Origin: Oscillospiraceae bacterium
GTDB taxonomy: Bacteria; Bacillota; Clostridia; Oscillospirales; Oscillospiraceae
Assembly: GCA_017646545.1 (NCBI GenBank)
Contig: JAGCMI010000154.1
Span: 1 to 9,259 of the forward strand
Length of the DNA stretch: 9,259 bases
Direction of reading: 5' to 3'
The notes beneath the pieces were generated by a model. It saw only the letters and a list, made by a program, of their open reading frames with translations. It made no database searches and had not been told where the DNA came from. This document shows, piece by piece, positions 1 to 5,905 of this stretch; position 1 is the first letter of the stretch, and each line of letters starts with the position of its first letter. A program made the translations under genes and the position numbers.

Positions 1-842
1 CCTATCTCTTCCACCGCCACATAGTCGCGATTACCATAAACCGCCTCATAGGCATCCATGACAGGGTCCAGCAGCTGCAGCAGCGACGGATCCTCGATCT
101 CTGCCACGGGCACAAAGGTCAAATCCGCGCGGCCTTCAATGGCACCGGCATAGTCGATAATGTGGAGCAATCTTGCAACATCATAAGACACAGGGACAGT
201 AATGGTAACGGTCTTTCCCTCATCGATGGGCTGCCATTGATCGCCATTTTCGTCATAGATCTTAATATCATAGATTGCAATCTGTTCATCTACACCCAAT
301 TCCGGGATGCCGACATTCATCGTTGCGCCCACAGGCAAATCACCGGAAACCACAACACCGGTAGCCTGGTCAACACAGCTATTGTCAGGCATCGTGAGGA
401 TCAGCATATCAGGACAGATCACCGACCATTCCTCATCCTCATAATTGCTGGTCTCGTTCTGGAAAACCCAAGGGTATTGCTGCAATTTCGCAGGCAAGGT
501 GCTCCCCTCTGCCGCATCGACTTTCAGCCACAGAGCAGTGGTTTCCTCCACCCAATGGACATCTACCACCACCAACTGCAGCGGCCACTGCGTAACATCC
601 GTTGCAACGAAGCTCTCCGTCTCATTTTGCCAATCCACATTGGGATCATCAGAAATGAGCATCTCTCCGTAAACCGCAAAATTCATCTCTGCTTCCGCGC
701 CGATCAATCCGCCATAGGCACCGGGGTTATACACCTTCTTCGGAACCGAGGTCGGGGGTGTGACCACAAGCGCATCCGCATAGCCCAAACTGGGAATATC
801 ATTCTGGCTGTATCTGTACATTTTGAATTTCGTCATGGTCAG
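1..842 (-). CDS. Partial protein of unknown function with a secreted-type beta module (runs off left edge)
   Basis: On the minus strand one frame stays open from position 1 to beyond 842, giving about 280 residues with natural-looking composition; the C-terminus is outside the window. I placed the start at the ATG at 842 because a weak AGGTG lies just upstream; an ATG at 836 is the alternative, and the frame stays open to an ATG at 971. The protein is acidic and rich in Val, Asp and aromatic residues. About residues 163-220 show the pattern VVVSGDLPVGA, then YDIKIYDENGD, then GKTVTITVPV. This resembles beta-sandwich repeat modules common in secreted or surface proteins of Clostridia. No signal peptide or membrane segment is visible after the chosen start. 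The N-terminal region may have suffered frameshifts (see 801-971). The module assignment is inference from sequence pattern; no specific function can be given. Confidence 0.6.
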   Translation of the reverse strand, partial: MTMTKFKMYRYSQNDIPSLGYADALVVTPPTSVPKKVYNPGAYGGLIGAEAEMNFAVYGEMLISDDPNVDWQNETESFVATDVTQWPLQLVVVDVHWVEETTALWLKVDAAEGSTLPAKLQQYPWVFQNETSNYEDEEWSVICPDMLILTMPDNSCVDQATGVVVSGDLPVGATMNVGIPELGVDEQIAIYDIKIYDENGDQWQPIDEGKTVTITVPVSYDVARLLHIIDYAGAIEGRADLTFVPVAEIEDPSLLQLLDPVMDAYEAVYGNRDYVAVEEI

Positions 843-971
843 CATCGACACCTGCCTGTGCCTGCGTAATCGCCGGCTGGATCGGCATGCCGCAAAAGCA
901 TAAAAAACACCGCCCGATTGGTCTACAAGATATTCGCACAGTAAGCACACAAGATTCTGCCTTGCCCCCAT
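801..971 (-). other. Possible frame-disrupted N-terminal zinc ribbon of the partial gene to its left
   Basis: From the ATG at 971 the frame used by the left-edge gene begins MGARQNLVCLLCEYLVDQSG, which has a CxxC knuckle. It then becomes Arg-rich and unnatural (about 883-845). In the neighbouring frame the same stretch reads RCFLCFCGMPIQPA and then a linker, TQAQAGVDADHDEI, before hitting a stop near 799. Joining the two frames gives a plausible two-knuckle zinc ribbon ending in CGMPIQP and a polar linker, as in many clostridial zinc-ribbon proteins. A slip is plausible in the T6 run at 896-901 (read as T6 on the + strand complement), and a second compensating slip would be needed near 800-836. 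This could be a decaying gene, a sequencing error or coincidence. Confidence 0.35.
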
Positions 972-975
972 CGCA

Positions 976-1004
976 TTGACAGATACCTGCAAGTATGGTA
1001 AACT
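976..1004 (+). promoter_or_regulatory. Sigma-A-type promoter of the CAT-fold/ANL cassette
   Basis: A perfect -35 TTGACA (976-981), a 17-nt spacer and a -10 TAAACT (999-1004) lie 34 nt before the acyltransferase ATG. An AG-rich ribosome-binding stretch (AAGAAAGAGAG, 1021-1031) follows. Confidence 0.8.
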
Positions 1005-1038
1005 GTAGTAAATTTTTAACAAGAAAGAGAGTACAAAT

Positions 1039-1680
1039 ATGGACCATTATGAGTACATTGATATGGAGCAATGGCCCCGTGCAGATCTTTACAAACTCTA
1101 TACCGAAGGCTGGGGCACCGTAACCTTCTCTCTGACCAAGAAGCTCTCCGTTGCGAAGCTGGTTCCGTACTTAAAAGAAAGAGGCATTAAATTTGTACCC
1201 GCGGTCATGTGGCTGGTAAGCCGGGAGATCAACCGGATTGAAAATTTCCGGCTGGCAGTCCGGGACGGACGGTTGATCCGCTGGGAGGTAATCCACCCCA
1301 TGTTCCCCACCCTGAACGCCCATGAAAATATGACCTTCCACGGGCTGCGCCACCAGGAAAGTTTCCGTGATTTTTACGAAGCGTACCTGGCAGAGCAGCA
1401 GGAGAACCGGGATAAAACTTGTCTGTGGGCAAACAAGATCCCTGCCAATTTTTTTATGGTTTCCGTTTTCTCCTGGCTGCATTTTGATGCCAGCTCCATG
1501 CAGCTAAGAAATGCCAAGGAGTATTTTGCGCCCTTCATTGCCATTGGTCAGTATAACAACGACATGCTGCTGCCCTGCATGCTCATGGGTAATCATGCGG
1601 CAACGGATGCATGGCATGTCGCACAGTTCTTCAGCGGTCTCCAGGCGGCAATGGACGATCCCGATCAATGGTGTTGGTAA
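1039..1680 (+). CDS. Chloramphenicol-acetyltransferase-fold (CatA-like) acyltransferase
   Basis: The 213-residue protein has the length of class A chloramphenicol acetyltransferases (about 210-220) and follows the family along its whole length. FFMVSVFSWLHFDA (about 138-151) matches the core strand region. PFIAIGQY (165-172) matches the family's TxGKY segment, and NHAATDAWHVAQF (185-197) matches the catalytic HHAVCDGxHVxxF block. The catalytic histidine is H186 and the structural aspartate D190. The first His of the motif is Asn and the usual Gly after Asp is Ala, so real chloramphenicol acetylation is doubtful. Family members act as soluble trimers moving an acyl group from CoA to a hydroxyl. 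The stop is 13 nt before the start of an acid-CoA/AMP ligase, so this enzyme probably transfers an acyl group that the ligase activates. The acceptor is unknown. It is the first gene after a consensus promoter. Confidence 0.85.
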   Translation: MDHYEYIDMEQWPRADLYKLYTEGWGTVTFSLTKKLSVAKLVPYLKERGIKFVPAVMWLVSREINRIENFRLAVRDGRLIRWEVIHPMFPTLNAHENMTFHGLRHQESFRDFYEAYLAEQQENRDKTCLWANKIPANFFMVSVFSWLHFDASSMQLRNAKEYFAPFIAIGQYNNDMLLPCMLMGNHAATDAWHVAQFFSGLQAAMDDPDQWCW

Positions 1681-1693
1681 GGCAGGCAAGAAT

Positions 1694-3187
1694 ATGGCTC
1701 TAACAGAAAAATGCATTTACAAATATTTTGAGGCCTATGCCGCCGAGCAGGGCCCCGATCTGTTTTTGTTTGACGAGAACCGGTCCTATACCGCCGCGGA
1801 AACATTCTCCGAGGCCATTGCCATCGGCAACTGTCTGTATGATCTTGGGGTTCGGCAAGGGAGTTTGGTCGCCCTTCGCTGCACGCGTTCTATAGATGCG
1901 TATCTGATTTTTCTGGCGCTGGAATTTATGGGTGCTACGGCGGTATTGACCGACCCTCATTTGCCGGTGGATACCTTCCTTCAAGACACCGGAATCCCCA
2001 TCCAGCCGGACATGGTCATTACCAACGAAGCCGCAGGCGAAGGCCTCGGTGCCAACGGAAACTGGGAGATCGTCGGCCATGGCAGACTGAACATCGGCCA
2101 TCCCGCCCGGCAGGAATCCCGCCGCTTCCCGGTGGGCAATGACCTGAAAGCACCGGCTACCATTATATTCACCTCCGGCTCCACCGGAAAGGGCAAGGGC
2201 GCCATGCTCAGCCAGGAGGCCATCTTGCAGTATGCGGTGGATTCCATTCAGCTTCCCTGGCATCAGCCGGCAGATGTGGCCATCGTTACCATCCCCACAC
2301 ATCACGGTTTTGGACTGTGCCTTCTGGGTGCCGCTTTGGTGGCCCGGTATGCCCTGTTCTTCCCCCGGGATATGCACCCGGACTATGTGCTGGACTGCAT
2401 CGAGCGCTACCGCATCACGCGGATCAATGCCGTGCCTTCCTATTTCTATGTCCTGGCCCGGAACAATGAACAGCAGGGCCGGAATCTGGATTCCCTGCGC
2501 ACGGGATTCACAGCCGGTTCCCCCATCATCCCCGAACAACACCGTTACATTGAACGCATTCTGGGCATCACGCTGCATCCGCTCTACGGCATGAGCGAGA
2601 GCATTAGCATCTCCTGCACCGCGCCTTCCGATTCTGCAGAATGCCGTGCAACCACCGTGGGAAAATTCCACCGGGATGCCGGCTGCATTCTCGACCAAAA
2701 CGGTAATCCCCTGCCCCAGGGTATGGAAGGAGAGATCTGCATCAGCGGTCCGGCCATTATGTGCGGATACTACGGTGACGAGGAAACCACCCGCCAGACC
2801 ATCGACGAACAAGGGCGGCTCCACACCGGAGATCTGGGATACCTGGATGCGCAAAACTACCTGCACATTAGCGGCAGAATCAAGGATATCATCATCCGAA
2901 ACGGCATTAACCTCTCCCCGGCAAAAATCGAGGCCGCCATTCGCTCCGTTCCCGGAGTGGAACAGGCCGCCGTGGTTGGTGTCCGTCATGAAATGCTGGG
3001 TGAGGCACCCTGCGCCCTGGTCGTCCTGCAGCCGGAATGCACAATGACTGCCGATGAGTTAAACATGCAGCTGCTATCACGCATTGCCAAAAATGAGATT
3101 CCCGTTGCTGTTTTGTTTGCAGATCAGATCCCCCTGAACAATATCGGCAAACCCGACAAGCAGACCATCAAAAAATTGTTCACCTAA
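1694..3187 (+). CDS. AMP-forming acyl/aryl-acid ligase (ANL superfamily, AMP-binding enzyme)
   Basis: The 497-residue protein has the adenylation-domain core motifs in order: P-loop TSGSTGKGKGAM (160-171), PTHHGFGL (201-208), LYGMSES (297-303), HTGD (377-380), the hinge GRIKDIIIRNG (394-404), and NIGKPDK near the C-terminus with catalytic Lys486. ANL enzymes form an acyl-adenylate from a carboxylic acid and ATP, then pass the acyl group to CoA or a carrier-protein thiol. No carrier domain is fused. The frame is open further upstream into the preceding gene, but the ATG at 1694 is preferred: it follows AAGGCAGG with 7-nt spacing, it fits family length, and the longer form would overlap the acyltransferase by 170 nt. 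The gene lies 13 nt behind the CAT-fold gene and is followed by a strong terminator, so the two form one transcript. Substrate cannot be read from sequence by eye; an aromatic or short-chain acid are both possible. Confidence 0.9.
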   Translation: MALTEKCIYKYFEAYAAEQGPDLFLFDENRSYTAAETFSEAIAIGNCLYDLGVRQGSLVALRCTRSIDAYLIFLALEFMGATAVLTDPHLPVDTFLQDTGIPIQPDMVITNEAAGEGLGANGNWEIVGHGRLNIGHPARQESRRFPVGNDLKAPATIIFTSGSTGKGKGAMLSQEAILQYAVDSIQLPWHQPADVAIVTIPTHHGFGLCLLGAALVARYALFFPRDMHPDYVLDCIERYRITRINAVPSYFYVLARNNEQQGRNLDSLRTGFTAGSPIIPEQHRYIERILGITLHPLYGMSESISISCTAPSDSAECRATTVGKFHRDAGCILDQNGNPLPQGMEGEICISGPAIMCGYYGDEETTRQTIDEQGRLHTGDLGYLDAQNYLHISGRIKDIIIRNGINLSPAKIEAAIRSVPGVEQAAVVGVRHEMLGEAPCALVVLQPECTMTADELNMQLLSRIAKNEIPVAVLFADQIPLNNIGKPDKQTIKKLFT

Positions 3188-3196
3188 TCATGCAGC

Positions 3197-3229
3197 AGAG
3201 CCAGGCACGTTTTTGTGCCTGGCTCTTTT
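3197..3229 (+). terminator. Rho-independent terminator of the CAT-fold/ANL cassette
   Basis: A perfect 12-bp stem AGAGCCAGGCAC / GTGCCTGGCTCT (3197-3208 with 3215-3226) with a 6-nt loop runs into TTT starting 10 nt after the ligase stop codon. Confidence 0.92.
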
Positions 3230-3244
3230 ACCGCAGATTCTCCG

Positions 3245-3412
3245 TCATTGCGGGGCAAGCGAATGCTCCTGCCACAGTTGATCCCGAAGCATTCGTTCCC
3301 TAAGATCCCGCAGCACATTTCCCGTGTCTGCGTTGTCAGCCGGCAGGATCTTCTTTATCAGTTCTGCAGCCCGGGTTGCGGTACGCTCGTCGTTCTCAAA
3401 CCGCTGTGATAG
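3245..3412 (-). pseudogene. Start-less coding remnant (C-terminal fragment of an unrecognised protein)
   Basis: On the minus strand 55 codons run from just after a TAG (3413-3415) to a TGA (3245-3247). The translation is charged and helix-like, with natural codon choice: FENDERTATRAAELIKKILP, then ADNADTGNVLRDLRERM, then LRDQLWQEHSLAPQ. There is no ATG, GTG or TTG near the 5' end of the frame, only internal ones, and no ribosome-binding site. The first codons fall inside a 28-nt inverted repeat beside tRNA-fMet. I therefore read it as the tail of a truncated gene and not as a working small protein. I do not recognise the family. It sits on accessory-looking DNA between the acyltransferase cassette and the tRNA. 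Coincidental coding look cannot be excluded for so short a piece. Confidence 0.4.
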
Positions 3413-3432
3413 CTACGAAGCATGCTATCACA
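3405..3432. repeat. Inverted repeat, 9-bp arms
   Basis: TGTGATAGC (3405-3413) and GCTATCACA (3424-3432) are perfect inverted copies around a 10-nt centre. The right arm overlaps by two bases the outer end of the next palindrome (3431-3478). No T-run follows, so it is not a simple terminator; it might be an operator or a scar. Confidence 0.7.
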
Positions 3433-3478
3433 ACCAAAAAAGAACACCACCCAAATGGGTGGTGTTCTTTTTTGGTTG
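3431..3478. terminator. Perfect 23-bp inverted repeat, probable bidirectional terminator of tRNA-fMet
   Basis: Two perfect 23-nt arms (3431-3453 and 3456-3478) flank only AA. The inner part GAACACCACCC / GGGTGGTGTTC forms the stem, and a run of six T follows it on either strand, so it can act as an intrinsic terminator both for the tRNA (minus) and for transcription arriving from the left. The outer part of the right arm includes the tRNA 3' end (CAACCA on the minus strand), and the left arm holds its mirror copy. Confidence 0.8.
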
Positions 3479-3548
3479 CGGAGGCAGGACTCGAACCTAC
3501 GACCTCCGGGTTATGAGCCCGACGAGCTGCCAACTGCTCTACTCCGCG
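3473..3548 (-). tRNA. Initiator tRNA-fMet (anticodon CAU), CCA encoded
   Basis: The 76-nt cloverleaf has acceptor CGCGGAG/CTCCGCA, D-arm GAGC/GCTC, anticodon loop CTCATAA, T-arm GTAGG/CCTGC and an encoded CCA end. Initiator hallmarks are all present: the C1-A72 mismatch at the acceptor end, three consecutive G-C pairs at the bottom of the anticodon stem, and A11-U24. It therefore carries formyl-methionine to start translation; it is not elongator tRNA-Met. It stands alone with its own promoter and terminator. The CCA lies inside a long palindrome. Confidence 0.95.
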
Positions 3549-3578
3549 ATATTAGGGTGCAACCTTGATTGCTTAGAT

Positions 3579-3607
3579 AGTATAGCACAGAGAAATAGGA
3601 TTGTCAA
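3579..3607 (-). promoter_or_regulatory. Promoter of tRNA-fMet
   Basis: On the minus strand a perfect TTGACA (3602-3607), a 17-nt spacer and TATACT (3579-3584) lie about 30 nt upstream of the tRNA 5' end, as expected for a strong stable-RNA promoter. Confidence 0.88.
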
Positions 3608-3652
3608 CCCCTATTTTCTGGGTGTTTTTGGCGAAAATGAACAATTTTATAG

Positions 3653-3680
3653 AAAAAGGGCGGGTTGCTCCCCACCCTTT
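3653..3680 (-). terminator. Terminator of the dnaD-dnaC-HAD-yfbR operon
   Basis: Read on the minus strand, AAAGGG-T-GGG pairs with CCC-G-CCCTTT around a 6-nt loop (one internal mismatch) and leads into TTTTT, starting 7 nt after the yfbR stop codon. Confidence 0.8.
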
Positions 3681-3686
3681 TCATTT

Positions 3687-4268
3687 TTACAAACCTAATT
3701 CGTCCAGATTCCGTCCGAAAGCCGGCAGGCAGTGGTAAAGAAACCACTCCAATTCCGGCCGCTCCATCGCATGCATCGCTGCCATCGTTTGGCTGGCCGC
3801 GGACTCAAATTCCTTGTTGCCCGCCTTCTGCTCTTCCACACATTTGATATAGGCCGACAGCTTATCCGCAGCCTTGACGATATCGGCCACCTCATCGTTA
3901 TTTTCGTGGATCAGATCCACATAACTCTGCCGCAGAGGCTGGGGCAGCATATCCAGCAGCTGTTCTCCCGCAATATGCTCCACCTGCTTATAGGCATCAC
4001 GGATGGTTGGAGAATGGTATTTAATGGGGGTGGGCAGATCGCCGGTCAAAATCTCCGTGGCATCGTGATACAATGCCGCCACCGCACAGCGATCCGGATC
4101 CGGGGAAGGCAGATGCAGCACATCCCGACGAATCAGCGCCAGCGCATGGGCGAGCACCGCCACCTGATGGCTGTGCTCCTGGATATTTTCTGAAAAACTG
4201 TTGCGCATGAGTCCCCAACGGGTGATGTACCTCATGCGACCCAACAGCGCGTAAAATTCATTTGCCAT
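3687..4268 (-). CDS. yfbR: 5'-deoxynucleotidase, HD-domain YfbR family
   Basis: The 193-residue protein matches E. coli YfbR from end to end by memory of the family: RWGLMRNSFSENIQEHS at 17-33, YHDATEILTGDLPTPIKY at 67-84, and KAADKLSAYIKC at 132-143. The metal ligands of the HD fold are visible as H32, H68-D69 and D135; E72 and D77 are the other conserved acidic residues. YfbR removes phosphate from deoxynucleoside 5'-monophosphates in the cytosol, controlling dNMP pools and thymidylate supply. Its ATG lies 11 nt inside the end of the upstream HAD phosphatase gene, so translation is probably coupled; a weak GGAAAGAG precedes it. It is the last gene of a four-gene minus-strand operon with replication genes, which suits a role in nucleotide pool control. 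Metal-dependent activity is inferred from the family. Confidence 0.92.
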   Translation of the reverse strand: MANEFYALLGRMRYITRWGLMRNSFSENIQEHSHQVAVLAHALALIRRDVLHLPSPDPDRCAVAALYHDATEILTGDLPTPIKYHSPTIRDAYKQVEHIAGEQLLDMLPQPLRQSYVDLIHENNDEVADIVKAADKLSAYIKCVEEQKAGNKEFESAASQTMAAMHAMERPELEWFLYHCLPAFGRNLDELGL

Positions 4269-4917
4269 TTGTAAATTCTCTTTCCAAAATATTCTCGATG
4301 GACTGCTCTACATCCGCCGCCCGGTGGCAGAAATATTCTGCGCCGGCTTGCCGCAATGTATCCACATCCCGAAAACCCCAGGTAACACTGAGGCAAGGAA
4401 CATTTGCATTTTTTGCCGTCAGCACATCCACCTCGCTGTCGCCCACATAGACGCAGCGCTCTGCGCCCAATGCCTGCATGGCCTTAAACACCATGTCCGG
4501 GGCAGGTTTACGGGGACAATCCTCACTTTCGCCACGGGCATACAGGGTGGGAAAATAGATCTTCGCCAGTTCCTTCACGGCTCGATCCGGCTTATTGGAT
4601 ACCACCGCCATGGGATATTTCCGCCCCACCGCCTCCAGCATTTGGGCAATACCGGGAGAGGGTTGGGTCAAAATGTCACAATGGGCGGCATAATGGCTCT
4701 GAAACGCTGCCAGAACCTCCTCCACCTTATCCTGCTGGCCTGCCGGCACCGCCAGTTCAATGAGCCTGCGGGCACCGTTACCCACAAAATTGCAGACTTC
4801 TTCTATGGTGCGTGTGGGATAGCCAAACTGCAGTAGCACCACATTCACCGCGGCGTGCAGATCTCCCAAGGTATCCAGCAGGGTACCGTCCAAATCAAAA
4901 AGAATCGCAGTTTTCAA
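4258..4917 (-). CDS. HAD-superfamily phosphatase, phosphoglycolate phosphatase-like (TTG start)
   Basis: This 219-residue protein has all four HAD motifs: DLDGTLLDT with nucleophile D8 and acid/base D10, VVSNK with S107, RKPAPD with K137, and GDSEVD with D160 and D164. The helical cap between motifs I and II (about 15-85) makes it a subclass IA enzyme like Gph, PgmB or the pyrophosphatase PpaX, so the substrate is a small phosphorylated metabolite that cannot be fixed from sequence. The start is a TTG one nucleotide after the stop of the DnaC-type gene; no ATG exists upstream of motif I, and this start puts the motif at the usual position. A G-rich stretch (CGGGGG) serves as a possible ribosome-binding site. 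The non-ATG start in a 1-nt junction suggests translation depends on ribosomes finishing the upstream gene. Its last 11 nt overlap yfbR. Confidence 0.9.
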   Translation of the reverse strand: MKTAILFDLDGTLLDTLGDLHAAVNVVLLQFGYPTRTIEEVCNFVGNGARRLIELAVPAGQQDKVEEVLAAFQSHYAAHCDILTQPSPGIAQMLEAVGRKYPMAVVSNKPDRAVKELAKIYFPTLYARGESEDCPRKPAPDMVFKAMQALGAERCVYVGDSEVDVLTAKNANVPCLSVTWGFRDVDTLRQAGAEYFCHRAADVEQSIENILEREFTNGK

Positions 4918-4918
4918 C

Positions 4919-5902
4919 TTAGAACCCCCGGTTTTTCAGCACGCGGATGTCCTCACCCACGAAGGTCAGGCGGGTAAAATTACCATGCAGACGGGATGCA
5001 ATCTGGGGAGAATACCGTCTTGCGGCCTCGTCCACATTCAAATTGGTGGAGATCACCATGGGTTTGCCGGCCAGAATGCGATCGTTCATCAGGCTATAGA
5101 GCGCAGCGGTGACGAACTGACCTGGCAGTTCCGTGCCCAGATCGTCAATGATCAGCAAATCGCACTGCATCAGCTTGTCTGCCTCCCGGCGGGTCTCCTC
5201 AGAGGAGTTGAAGCGGGCCTGCTCCAGCTTGGTAAACAGACGGGATGCGGTTTCATAAGCCACAGAATATCCCCGATCCGCCACCGCACGGGCAATGCAG
5301 GCAGAAAGGAAGGTCTTACCCAGACCCGTGCCGCCTACAAACAGCAGATTGCCCGACTCCTTGGAAAAATGCAGGGCATAATTTTTGCAGGTGCGGAAAT
5401 TCCGCTCCATGATCATCCGGGAGCTGGCGCCATAGCGGCTGTCCACCGCATCCGGATAGTATTCCAGCTTAAACTGGCCGAAACTCTCTCTGCCACCGGA
5501 AAGCAGGGTCAGTTCCCGCTTCTGCTCCTGGCTGCACAGTTCCCGCAGGCACTCGCACATGGTGCTTCCGATGTAGCCGTTGCCGCCGCAGCGGTCACAA
5601 ACGGGGCTGTCATCCAGATAGCCTTCCTCAAAATGAAGCGCTGCCAATTCTGCCCGTTCCTGCTGCAGCAGCAGATTTTTCCGCTGGGCCTGCTGCAGAA
5701 TCTCCTGGGGATCCTCCCCCTGGGCAAATGCAGCCTGGGCTGCCATGGCCATGGTGGCCCGCAGCTGGATATCAATTTCACGCAATCTGGGCACTACCTC
5801 ATAGGCATGGGCCAGATGCCGACGGTTTTCCGATGCACGATCCTCCCGATCCTGCGCCAGTCTTGCTCTGGCTCTGGCCACCACCTCTGCACTATATGCC
5901 AT
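4919..5902 (-). CDS. dnaC: DnaC/DnaI-type helicase-loader AAA+ ATPase
   Basis: The 327-residue protein has an N-terminal helical part (about 1-95) and a cysteine cluster CDRCGGNGY...CEC (C102, C105, C116, C118) likely binding zinc. A AAA+ domain follows, with Walker A GGTGLGKT (190-197), Walker B LLIIDDLGTE (249-258), sensor STNL (285-288) and a probable arginine finger in IASRL (R304). This is the layout of the Gram-positive DnaI/DnaC loaders, which place the replicative helicase on DNA at initiation. IstB-type transposition ATPases share the core but lack this N-terminal zinc part. The start is supported by AGGAGGG at 5910-5916 with 7-nt spacing, lying within the end of the DnaD-domain gene; the two genes are 3 nt apart. 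That neighbour is a replication-initiation protein, which strongly supports a replication role. Confidence 0.92.
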   Translation of the reverse strand: MAYSAEVVARARARLAQDREDRASENRRHLAHAYEVVPRLREIDIQLRATMAMAAQAAFAQGEDPQEILQQAQRKNLLLQQERAELAALHFEEGYLDDSPVCDRCGGNGYIGSTMCECLRELCSQEQKRELTLLSGGRESFGQFKLEYYPDAVDSRYGASSRMIMERNFRTCKNYALHFSKESGNLLFVGGTGLGKTFLSACIARAVADRGYSVAYETASRLFTKLEQARFNSSEETRREADKLMQCDLLIIDDLGTELPGQFVTAALYSLMNDRILAGKPMVISTNLNVDEAARRYSPQIASRLHGNFTRLTFVGEDIRVLKNRGF

Positions 5903-5905
5903 CGC

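Noticed and set aside
162..869. Long plus-strand ORF opposite the left-edge gene
   Set aside because: Its translation is His/Arg/Ile-rich without motif or ribosome-binding site; the minus strand shows natural codon use over the same span.
1039..1680. Chloramphenicol resistance gene
   Set aside because: The fold matches, but the active-site motif is altered and the neighbour is an acid ligase; resistance cannot be claimed.
1511..1693. Upstream in-frame extension of the ANL ligase
   Set aside because: It would overlap the CAT-fold gene by 170 nt; the ATG at 1694 has a Shine-Dalgarno and yields normal family length.
1700..2989. 429-codon minus-strand ORF opposite the ANL ligase
   Set aside because: It is the antisense shadow of a gene with the intact family motifs; Gly/His/Asp-rich composition and no start signals.
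3374..3481. GGTTGCGG at 3374-3381 and again at the tRNA 3' end (3474-3481) as an attachment-site duplication
   Set aside because: Eight bases of match are expected by chance; no integrase or longer duplication of the tRNA 3' end is present.
3324..3698. 124-codon plus-strand ORF crossing the tRNA
   Set aside because: It reads through tRNA-fMet antisense, its palindrome and the tRNA promoter, so it is not a gene.
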